From: Nitrospira sp.
GTDB taxonomy: Bacteria; Nitrospirota; Nitrospiria; Nitrospirales; Nitrospiraceae
Assembly (NCBI GenBank): GCA_015904045.1
Contig: JABMDG010000040.1
Coordinates: 1 to 7,979 of the forward strand
DNA: 7,979 nt
Direction of reading: 5' to 3'
The position numbers were made by a program, and so were the translations under genes. The notes beneath the pieces are model-generated. The model did no database searches and had not been told where the DNA came from. It saw only the letters and a program-made list of their open reading frames with translations. This document shows, piece after piece, positions 1-5,827 of this stretch. The number at the start of each line of letters is the position of its first letter. Position 1 is the stretch's first letter.

Positions 1-388
1 CGCGGCGGATGTGTTTGTCCGTGACTGCATGGTCTATCTTGGTGGCTGTGTTGCGCCGATCGGGCAGGGGAGGGATGGGGAACGATGCGCCGACTATGAG
101 ATCGCGTTTCCCGATGGGAAGACAGTCATGGACCAGCTGAAGTTCGGCGACCTGCGGCTCTATCCGCTCGAACTGGGCCAGAAGGCAACCATAACTGTGC
201 GTCCTGCTAAATCGGTCAACTTTGGCGCGGGCGCTGGTGCCGAAATGACACGCGAAGTCCAGGGCGGCGTGGTGGGTCTCTTACTCGACGGACGGGGCCG
301 CCCGTTGCAATTGCCGGCCGATCAACAGGCCCGTGTCGCGGCTCTCACGAAATGGTTCAACGCTGTTGGGCTTTATCCAACAGCCTAG
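1..388 (+). CDS. C-terminal part of a MutL-like (glutamate mutase L family) ASKHA-type protein, 5' truncated by window edge
   Basis: The frame is open from the first complete codon at base 2 to TAG at 386-388, about 128 residues. A GTG at 11 could be read as a start, but the frame continues upstream and the protein looks like the end of a longer one. The final third carries a Gly-rich stretch (GAGAG), then REVQGGVVGLLLDGRGRPL, which matches my memory of the C-terminus of MutL/GlmL proteins. Those are ASKHA-fold ATPase-like accessory proteins named for reactivating the B12-dependent glutamate (methylaspartate) mutase. The nucleotide-binding N-terminal part lies outside the window, so ATPase activity cannot be judged. 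No mutase subunit is visible, and the genes downstream encode membrane proteins, so the name probably does not describe its job here. It is likely the first visible gene of the module continuing to 4486. Family assignment is by motif recall, not a search. Confidence 0.6.
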   Translation, partial: AADVFVRDCMVYLGGCVAPIGQGRDGERCADYEIAFPDGKTVMDQLKFGDLRLYPLELGQKATITVRPAKSVNFGAGAGAEMTREVQGGVVGLLLDGRGRPLQLPADQQARVAALTKWFNAVGLYPTA

Positions 389-393
389 TAACG

Positions 394-469
394 AGGACTG
401 AGGACTCAGGGCTGAGCATGAAAAGAAGTCTGTATTTCATTCAGCCCTCAGTCCTCATCACTCAGTCCT
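394..469. repeat. Inverted heptanucleotide repeats forming a long hairpin between two genes
   Basis: The left arm is three heptamers, AGGACTG, AGGACTC and AGGGCTG (394-414). The right arm is four, CAGCCCT, CAGTCCT, CATCACT and CAGTCCT (442-469). Bases 399-415 pair with 441-457 over 17 positions with a single C-C mismatch (407/449) around a 25-base loop; additionally 394-402 is exactly complementary to 461-469. No T-run follows, so it is not a typical intrinsic terminator. The right arm stops four bases before the ATG at 474 and leaves no recognisable Shine-Dalgarno sequence. It may be a dispersed intergenic repeat, an mRNA-stabilising hairpin or a translational control element. Confidence 0.8.
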
Positions 470-473
470 AACG

Positions 474-1595
474 ATGGCTCACAGCTACACACCAGGCCTC
501 TCTGTCACCGACTCGACCGTCATTCGTAGGCGGCGGATTCTACCGCTTCCTGGCACGGTGCTGGTGAAAGTGGGCGACCGCGTCCGATCGAATCAGCCGG
601 TGGCCCGCGCTGAGTTGCCGGGCAAGGTCTACCCGCTGAATCTCGCGAATCAACTGGGCGTCGCTCCGGATGAGATCAAAGACTACTTGATCAAGAAGGA
701 AGGCGACGCCGTTCAGAAGGACGAGATCCTTGCGGAGAACAAGCCGCTGATCAAGTGGTTCAAGACAGAAATCCGCTCGCCTGTGACGGGCAAGGTGGAG
801 TCGGTCTCCATTGTGACAGGGCAAGTGCTCCTACGGGAACCACCGCGCGTCCTCGAACTGCTCGGTTATGTAGATGGAGCGGTCGTGGAGATCCATCCTC
901 AGCAGGGTGTGACGATCGAATGCCTGTGCAGCCTGGTCCAAGGGATCTTCGGTATCGGCGGAGAAACGTACGGCGAGTTGGTCATGGCCGTGGCTGCGCC
1001 CGATGAGGCGCTGACACCGGCTCAGGTGAAGCCGGACATGAAGGGGAAAATTGTGGTCGGCGGCTCATTCTTGCCGGCCGATACGATGGTGAAGGCGAAA
1101 GAAGTGGGCGTGGCGGGCCTTGTGGTCGGTGGTATCCATGACAAAGATCTGCGGGCGCTCTTAGGCTATGACTTGGGCGTGGCGATTACGGGCGCCGAAC
1201 AGGTCGGGTTTACACTGATCCTGACCGAGGGGTTCGGCACGATACCGATGGCCCAGAAGACCTTTGCACTACTTTCCGCTCATGCCGGATCCAAGGCGTC
1301 GATCTCAGGCGCCACACAGATCAGAGCCGGTGTCATTCGCCCCGAGATCATTATTCCTCAAACGGAAACACAGGCCGGCACAATCACGAAGCCGCAGCGA
1401 TCGGGAATTCGTGTGGGCGATCTGGTTCGCATCATCCGTGACCCGTTGTTCGGTAAGATCGGGGAGGTATCCGCCTTGCCATCGGATCTCACCAAGATTC
1501 CTACGGAGAGTGAAGTGCGGGTGCTGGAGGTACGGTTTCCAGATGGGCAGGTTGCGGTGATTCCACGGACGAATATTGAAGTGATTGAAGGCTGA
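474..1595 (+). CDS. Barrel-sandwich-like / KOW-domain protein of unknown function
   Basis: The protein has 373 residues with no signal peptide or membrane helix, so it is probably cytoplasmic. Residues about 25-50 (GTVLVKVGDRVRSNQPVA) and 70-120 (SPVTGKVESVSIVTGQVLL) have the Gly-Asp-x-Val pattern of barrel-sandwich hybrid folds, as in lipoyl-like, RnfC/NqrA-type and RNA polymerase beta' insert domains. No lipoyl or biotinyl lysine motif is evident. Residues about 185-295 form an unfamiliar, Gly-rich alpha/beta region (KEVGVAGLVVGGI, LTEGFGTIPMA). Residues 311-371 look like a KOW/SH3-like barrel (GIRVGDLVRIIRDPLFGKIG), a fold that in NusG and ribosomal proteins contacts RNA or protein. The ATG at 474 has no Shine-Dalgarno sequence because the hairpin arm lies directly upstream. 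The next gene starts 32 bases after its stop. An adaptor or regulatory subunit for the membrane proteins downstream is a plausible but unproven role. Confidence 0.8.
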   Translation: MAHSYTPGLSVTDSTVIRRRRILPLPGTVLVKVGDRVRSNQPVARAELPGKVYPLNLANQLGVAPDEIKDYLIKKEGDAVQKDEILAENKPLIKWFKTEIRSPVTGKVESVSIVTGQVLLREPPRVLELLGYVDGAVVEIHPQQGVTIECLCSLVQGIFGIGGETYGELVMAVAAPDEALTPAQVKPDMKGKIVVGGSFLPADTMVKAKEVGVAGLVVGGIHDKDLRALLGYDLGVAITGAEQVGFTLILTEGFGTIPMAQKTFALLSAHAGSKASISGATQIRAGVIRPEIIIPQTETQAGTITKPQRSGIRVGDLVRIIRDPLFGKIGEVSALPSDLTKIPTESEVRVLEVRFPDGQVAVIPRTNIEVIEG

Positions 1596-1627
1596 GGGCG
1601 TGAAACGCACGAGGGACTGAAGAAGAC

Positions 1628-2848
1628 GTGAAACGGGAACCGCTAAATGTGAGATGGGATGGCAGAGAGGGACTGTTTGCGTGTCTCCTGCTGTCGGCGC
1701 TCGTGCATGTCGGGCTTTCCGTTCCGGCATCGGCGCAATCGACGTTGCCTGCTCCGCTTGAAGTGCAAGTGATCGATACGCCGAACGACGGCGGCGCGAG
1801 TCTGACCGTCATCTGGGCACCGAGCGGTTCAGACAGTCCCGATGCGCGGTATCAGATTCTGCTCGGCAATGGAGGCGCCATTGATCCTGCATTGCTGAAA
1901 GTGATTGCGGAGTTTCCTGCCGATACTCGATTCGTGAAGGACATCAAATCCGCCTGGTGGACGAGGGAGGCAGAGAAGACCTGGCATCAGTATGTCATCC
2001 GGAGCGGGAAAGATGCTGAGATAAAAGACGGCACGGCGTATACGGTTGCGGTGGCGTTACTCAAGGGGGAAGACCGGGCCATGAGTTCATTCGTTCAGGC
2101 CACTCCTGCCCCCAATTGGTTCAATTGGAACCAGCTCAATAACCTGATCCTGGCCCTGTCGTTCGGTGGAATAGTCTTCTACGCGATCAGTCATGCCAAG
2201 CGGAATGAGATCTTTCTACGCCGGATTCCCGGTCTCGACGCAGTCGATGAGGCCATCGGCCGTTCGACCGAGCTGGGCAAGCCGATTCTGTATTTGACCG
2301 GCGCGCACGATATGAGCGATCCCTCGACGATCGCCGCGGCGGTGATTCTTGGCCGAGTCGCAAAGCGCACCGCAGCCTATGAGACCGAGCTGATGGTGCC
2401 CCATCGAGACCCGATCACGATGGCCGTCTGTCAGGAAATCACAAAACAGGCCTACATGGAGGCCGGTAAGCCTGACCTCTTCAAGGAGGATTCGAACTTT
2501 TTCATCACCTCCGATCAATTCAGTTATACGGCGGCGGTCGACGGCATCATGCTTCGCAAGAAGCCGGCGGCAAATTTCTTTATGGGTTCCTACTTCGCCG
2601 AATCGCTGCTGCTCACCGAAACCGGTGCGAGCACCGGCGCCATTCAGATCGCCGGGACGGATTCGGATCACCAGCTTCCGTTTTTCGTGACCACGTGTGA
2701 CTACACATTGATCGGCGAAGAGCTGTACGCCGCCAGCGCCTATCTGTCCAAAGAGCCGGTTCAGATCGGCACTCTCCGCGGGCAGGATATCGGGAAAGCT
2801 ATCATCTTGAGTTTATCCGGTCGGGCTTCCGATCAAGATTTCCTCTGA
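1628..2848 (+). CDS. DUF6754-like membrane protein with exported FnIII-like domain
   Basis: The protein has 406 residues from GTG 1628; GTG 1649 is an equally possible start and keeps the whole signal sequence. Residues about 15-37 form a signal peptide ending in ASA-QS. Residues about 41-160 look like a fibronectin type III beta-sandwich (LEVQVIDTPNDGG, LTVIWAPS, ARYQILLG, TAYTVAVAL). Residues about 169-189 are a membrane helix followed by KRNEIFLRR, a positive-inside signal placing the remainder in the cytoplasm. The cytoplasmic part (about 195-395) resembles DUF6754, with motifs such as PGLDAVDEAIGR, KKPAANFFMGSYFAES, GAIQIAGT and CDYTLIGEELYAASAYL. Its biochemical role is unknown. The last ten residues (SGRASDQDFL) are polar and do not look like a family ending; they lie where the reading frame collides with the next gene, suggesting a damaged C-terminus. 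It probably acts with the protein encoded directly downstream. Confidence 0.75.
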   Translation: MKREPLNVRWDGREGLFACLLLSALVHVGLSVPASAQSTLPAPLEVQVIDTPNDGGASLTVIWAPSGSDSPDARYQILLGNGGAIDPALLKVIAEFPADTRFVKDIKSAWWTREAEKTWHQYVIRSGKDAEIKDGTAYTVAVALLKGEDRAMSSFVQATPAPNWFNWNQLNNLILALSFGGIVFYAISHAKRNEIFLRRIPGLDAVDEAIGRSTELGKPILYLTGAHDMSDPSTIAAAVILGRVAKRTAAYETELMVPHRDPITMAVCQEITKQAYMEAGKPDLFKEDSNFFITSDQFSYTAAVDGIMLRKKPAANFFMGSYFAESLLLTETGASTGAIQIAGTDSDHQLPFFVTTCDYTLIGEELYAASAYLSKEPVQIGTLRGQDIGKAIILSLSGRASDQDFL

Positions 2849-2852
2849 AGTG
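2808..2852 (+). other. Suspected deletion or frameshift junction between two membrane-protein genes
   Basis: The upstream gene (frame of base 2801) ends at TGA 2846-2848 and the downstream gene (frame of 2850) is open from just after a TGA at 2808-2810. Its frame therefore contains VYPVGLPIKISSE before the assigned GTG, which reads like genuine protein just after a membrane anchor. No start codon other than rare ATC/ATT exists in those codons and no Shine-Dalgarno sequence precedes the GTG at 2850. Removing one base near 2810 would fuse the two frames; alternatively, a longer deletion has removed the end of one gene and the start of the next. Confidence 0.5.
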
Positions 2853-3566
2853 CGCGGCGTCTACAACCATATCGAATCGTTGCCGGAGCGGTCCGTGTTT
2901 TTCATGTCGTTTGATTTCGACCCGGCCTCGAAACCGGAATTGCATCCGCAGGCGATCGCGCTGCTTCGGCACGCCTTCCGGAAGAATCTGCGTGTGGTGA
3001 CTATGACGCTGTGGGTGACGGGCACCGGCTTGGCCGATCAAATCGTGACCCAGGTTGCGAAGGAGATGGGGAAAGAGAACGGCAAGGACTACGTCTTTCT
3101 CGGCTGGAGCCCCGGCAACACGGCTGTCATCATCAATCTGGGCCAGAATCTCTACAACACCTTTCCCAGCGATTATGGCGGCAAGCCGACGAAGGGACTT
3201 CCGGTGCTGGACGGCGTGCAGAGTTTGAAGGATGTGACGTATATGGTTAGCCTGGGCGCAGGCAATCCGGGAGTTGAAGCCTGGTACGTATTCGGCAAGG
3301 ACAAGTACAAGTTTGAGATGGGGGGCGGTTGCACGGGGGTCATGGCGCCGGGGTTATATCCCCTATTGAGAAGCGGGCAGATCAACGGTCTGATCGGCGG
3401 CCTTCGTGGCGCGGCAGAATACGAGAGCCTGATCGATCAGAAGGGCAAAGCCGTGGCGGGGATGGATGCGCAGTCGGCGACGCATGTGGCGATCATTGTC
3501 CTGGTGATCATCTGCAATCTCTTTTACTTCAGCATGCGACGAACAGCGCGGCAGCAGAGTGGGTAA
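2850..3566 (+). CDS. Companion of the DUF6754-like protein, single C-terminal membrane helix, probably 5' truncated
   Basis: From GTG 2850 the protein has 238 residues. Residues about 1-200 form an alpha/beta domain with motifs VFFMSFDFDPASKPEL, LLRHAFRKNLRVV, DYVFLGWSPGN, GGGCTGVMAPGLYPLL and GGLRGAAEYESL. I recognise these as a conserved pattern in proteins encoded beside DUF6754 genes but cannot attach a function. Residues about 211-229 are a membrane helix followed by RRTARQQ. By the positive-inside rule the C-terminus is cytoplasmic and the large domain should be exported, which requires an N-terminal anchor or signal that this reading lacks. In-frame codons before the GTG (back to the stop at 2808) look like the remains of such a region. 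So the gene is probably missing its true start through deletion, frameshift or assembly error. If the reading is correct as it stands, translation would rely on coupling to the stop one base upstream. Confidence 0.7.
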   Translation: MRGVYNHIESLPERSVFFMSFDFDPASKPELHPQAIALLRHAFRKNLRVVTMTLWVTGTGLADQIVTQVAKEMGKENGKDYVFLGWSPGNTAVIINLGQNLYNTFPSDYGGKPTKGLPVLDGVQSLKDVTYMVSLGAGNPGVEAWYVFGKDKYKFEMGGGCTGVMAPGLYPLLRSGQINGLIGGLRGAAEYESLIDQKGKAVAGMDAQSATHVAIIVLVIICNLFYFSMRRTARQQSG

Positions 3567-3571
3567 GCGGC

Positions 3572-3675
3572 CCGGCGAGTCCCCTGTGCTCGCCCAACGC
3601 GCACGCGGGACTTGATCGAATTGTTATCAGGACGGTAGGTGCTCGTTGTATGCGCGCAGTAGGGGACTCATCCGG
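3572..3675. repeat. Intergenic long-range inverted repeat with internal direct repeats
   Basis: GAGTCCCCT (3577-3585) is exactly complementary to AGGGGACTC (3661-3669), and both arms continue into CCGG on the outside (3572-3575 and 3672-3675) with a short mismatch between. Within the 75-base interior, GTGCTCG occurs twice, each followed six bases later by GCGC. A smaller hairpin GGCGAG/CTCGCC (3574-3579/3589-3594) could act as a weak terminator after the gene ending at 3566, but no T-run follows. The gap 3567-3736 otherwise shows no convincing coding sequence or strong promoter. Confidence 0.5.
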
Positions 3676-3736
3676 ACCACTTTGGGGTAAGTAGGAGAGT
3701 ATCGGTCATTTTTCGGTTTTGGAGATAAGCAAGATT

Positions 3737-4486
3737 ATGGACGCAACGGTACTCGGAGCGTGGGTGGCGACAGGGTTGACCCTGTTCATCTTCTCGTTCC
3801 TGTACAAAGATAACCCCTTGTTCAAGCTGGCGGAACACCTCTATGTGGGTGTGTCGGTCGGTTACACGATCGTGAAGGCGTACGACACGGTGATCGTACA
3901 CTTGATCGTCAAGCCGATTTTCGAACAAGGTGAGTATGCCCTGTTGATTCCTGTTGCCATCGGTATGCTCATGCTGACACGCTATGTGCCGAAAGCTGCC
4001 TGGCTGTCCCGCTATGCTTTTGCCTTCATCGTGGGGGTTGGATCGGGACTCGCGATTCCACGCACGATTTCATCGTTTATCTTGAGGCAGATTGAGGATA
4101 CCGTCAGACCGCTGCTGTCGATGGCCGGCGGAGATGGCGTGACCTTCTCGATGAATCTCCTCAACCCGTCGAGCAGCATCAACGTAATCATCATTTTGAT
4201 CGGCGTGATCTCGGTGCTGTTCTACTTCTTCTTCTCGATCGAACACAGCGGGCCCGGTAAGGTTGTCGCAAAAACCGGGGTGATGTTTTTGATGATCGCG
4301 TTCGGCGCGGCCTTCGGCTACACCGTGATGGCCCGCATGTCGCTGTTGATCGGACGCCTGACCGACCTGATCGAATTCTCCGATGCGTCATATGGGAGTC
4401 CGACGCTTTGGCTGGCCATCCTGACCATCGGGGCGCTCGTTATACTCAGTCGGCGTGCGCAATCGAAGCCTTCTCAGGAAAGTTAA
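3737..4486 (+). CDS. Polytopic inner-membrane protein of unknown function
   Basis: I choose ATG 3737 (249 residues) over TTG 3719, because GGAG at 3721-3724 lies upstream of the ATG, although its 12-base spacing is long, and nothing resembling a Shine-Dalgarno sequence precedes the TTG. Hydrophobic segments lie at about residues 5-22, 36-58, 67-82, 92-108, 148-167, 178-206 and 223-237, suggesting six or seven membrane spans. The loop FLYKDNPLFKLAEHLYVGVSVG (about 21-42) is the most distinctive region, and I recall it in membrane proteins encoded beside DUF6754-type genes. The loop between the fourth and fifth spans (about 109-147) is the longest hydrophilic part. The C-terminus (SRRAQSKPSQES) is positively charged and probably cytoplasmic. 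It could be the integral core or channel of a complex with the preceding proteins; no transporter family motif was recognised. Confidence 0.75.
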   Translation: MDATVLGAWVATGLTLFIFSFLYKDNPLFKLAEHLYVGVSVGYTIVKAYDTVIVHLIVKPIFEQGEYALLIPVAIGMLMLTRYVPKAAWLSRYAFAFIVGVGSGLAIPRTISSFILRQIEDTVRPLLSMAGGDGVTFSMNLLNPSSSINVIIILIGVISVLFYFFFSIEHSGPGKVVAKTGVMFLMIAFGAAFGYTVMARMSLLIGRLTDLIEFSDASYGSPTLWLAILTIGALVILSRRAQSKPSQES

Positions 4487-4504
4487 GCCAACCCTTCCGG
4501 TCAG

Positions 4505-4534
4505 TTGCAGCATCCCAAGCCCGTCCCCTACAAT
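4505..4534 (+). promoter_or_regulatory. Possible sigma70-like promoter before the MEMO-like gene
   Basis: TTGCAG (4505-4510) and TACAAT (4529-4534) are separated by 18 bases. The -10 matches TATAAT at five of six positions, while the -35 matches only its TTG. Transcription would start at about 4541-4543, almost on the ATG at 4544, giving a leaderless or nearly leaderless message; this fits the absence of a Shine-Dalgarno sequence there. It conflicts with translation starting at TTG 4505. A chance match is quite possible. Confidence 0.25.
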
Positions 4535-4543
4535 ATCGATGCC

Positions 4544-5785
4544 ATGACGACACGCGCCGCAAAAGACCCCAAACAATATCCGGTTCTACGGAACCTCCAG
4601 TTCTCGCCGATTAAACAGGGCGAAGAACAGTACATCGTGCTCTGGGACCCGACTGGTCTGGGGAAAGAGAAGCTGGTTCTGCCATTGAACTATTTTTTCA
4701 TCGTGCAGCATTTTGACGGTGAACACTCCCTCATGGACATCTGTGCGTTGTATCTCAAGCGGTTCGGCGAATTTCTGATGCCGGTTAAAGTGGAGCAGCT
4801 TGTCGCCGACCTCGATCAGAAACTGTTTTTAGAAGGTGAGCAGGCTGAAGAGGCACGGGTGCAAGTCAGGAACGAGTATCGGCAGGCTCCGCTTCGAGCT
4901 CCTCTATTCGCCGGCCGCAGCTATGAAGCTGATGGGGTTAAACTGAAGAAGCAGATCGACGGATTTTTTACGTCGAGCGAGGGGCCGGACTTCAAGCCGT
5001 CCGAGAATGCGGGAAAACTTATCAAAGGGCTTGTCGTGCCAACGTATGATCTTAAGCAGGCCGGGCCGGTCTATGCCTGGGCGTACAAGGAATTACAGGA
5101 AGCTGCACAGCCGGATGTCTATGTGATCATTGGAACAGCCTATGCCGGGTTAGCCAAGCTGTTTGCCGTGACCGACAAAGACTTCGAAACACCGCTGGGG
5201 GTGGTCCGCACAGATCAGCCGATCATGTCGCAGCTAAAGGACCGGCTTCCGGCATGGTTCGAGGAGGATGTCTGCCATCAGGCGGAGCATGCGATTGAAT
5301 TTCAACTACCGTTTCTCCAGCACGTCGTCGGGGACAAGCGACCGTTTACGATCGTGCCTATTCTCTGCTCGTTCTCAGCACTCGATCTTTCAGAAGGGGG
5401 AGCTCGCGTTGCTATTGACGCATTCCTGGTGGGCTTGCGTGACATCATGGCCGATTGCGGGCGGAGCAGTTGCGTGATCGCGGCGGGCGAGTTGGCGCAT
5501 CTCGGTCTGCGGTACGGCGACAAAGAGCCGCCGACGGATTTTTCGTTTCACCGGTCCATGCAGCATGATCTGGAAATGCTGAAGCACGTGGAGGAACTCA
5601 ATCCCGGTGCATTCGCCGCCTATATTCAGAAAGAACAGGACCGGCGCCGCATCTCCGGTTTTGCTCCCATCTATAGCCTGCTGCGATTGATCCAAGCGGA
5701 CAAGGGGGAAGTTCTTCGCTACGACCGAGGTATTTCCGACCAGTACAACTCCACCGTTACCTACGCCAGTATGGCCTTCTTCTGA
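4544..5785 (+). CDS. PqqD-like / MEMO-like fusion (AmmeMemoRadiSam system protein B family, long form)
   Basis: From ATG 4544 the protein has 413 residues; TTG 4505 would add 13. Neither start has a Shine-Dalgarno sequence. Residues about 12-100 resemble a PqqD-like winged-helix domain (LNYFFIVQHFDGEHSLMDIC, FGEFLMPVKVEQLVADLD, KLFLEGE). A linker (QAPLRAPLFAGRSYEAD) leads to a MEMO-type domain, about 120-413: GPVYAWAYKEL, VIIGTAYAG, ETPLGVVRTD, AEHAIEFQLPF, IVPILC and AGELAHLG. MEMO proteins are homologous to class III non-haem iron dioxygenases and use a His/His/Cys set for metal. Here the first His (PHxG in MEMO) is Thr167, the second (GxxH) is Tyr200, and the Cys position before the retained His319 is Ala318. 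Metal binding and any redox role are therefore doubtful. The AMMECR1 and radical SAM partners that name the system are not in the window. It starts 57 bases after the membrane-protein gene and is probably cytoplasmic. Confidence 0.85.
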   Translation: MTTRAAKDPKQYPVLRNLQFSPIKQGEEQYIVLWDPTGLGKEKLVLPLNYFFIVQHFDGEHSLMDICALYLKRFGEFLMPVKVEQLVADLDQKLFLEGEQAEEARVQVRNEYRQAPLRAPLFAGRSYEADGVKLKKQIDGFFTSSEGPDFKPSENAGKLIKGLVVPTYDLKQAGPVYAWAYKELQEAAQPDVYVIIGTAYAGLAKLFAVTDKDFETPLGVVRTDQPIMSQLKDRLPAWFEEDVCHQAEHAIEFQLPFLQHVVGDKRPFTIVPILCSFSALDLSEGGARVAIDAFLVGLRDIMADCGRSSCVIAAGELAHLGLRYGDKEPPTDFSFHRSMQHDLEMLKHVEELNPGAFAAYIQKEQDRRRISGFAPIYSLLRLIQADKGEVLRYDRGISDQYNSTVTYASMAFF

Positions 5786-5818
5786 ATGTTCGCCTTTCGG
5801 TAAGTGAAACACAATGAT

Positions 5819-5822
5819 GGAG
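5819..5822 (+). promoter_or_regulatory. Shine-Dalgarno sequence that fixes the start at 5828
   Basis: GGAG lies five bases before ATG 5828 and is the clearest ribosome binding site in the window. It supports this ATG as the start of the long exported protein, whose first residues form a signal peptide. Confidence 0.7.
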
Positions 5823-5827
5823 CGTTC

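Noticed and set aside
394..469. CRISPR-like array or intrinsic terminator
   Set aside because: The repeat units are only seven bases with no spacers, and no T-run follows the hairpin.
1305..1812. Reverse-strand open frames of 141 and 103 codons across the end of the KOW gene and the start of the DUF6754-like gene
   Set aside because: Both sit antisense to well-supported coding sequence and show no domain pattern.
2216..2671. Reverse-strand open frame of 151 codons
   Set aside because: It is antisense to the conserved-looking cytoplasmic domain of the DUF6754-like protein and has His/Arg/Gly-rich low-quality composition.
3574..3594. Rho-independent terminator after the companion gene
   Set aside because: The GGCGAG/CTCGCC stem has only six pairs and is not followed by a T-run; kept only as a weak possibility in the repeat entry.
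3329..3694. Forward open frame of 121 codons reaching into the 3567-3736 gap
   Set aside because: It overlaps the companion-protein gene in another frame for about two thirds of its length, has shadow-like composition, and its non-overlapping part shows no motif.
5390..5812. Reverse-strand open frame of 140 codons
   Set aside because: It is antisense to the MEMO-like domain, whose motifs are clear on the + strand.
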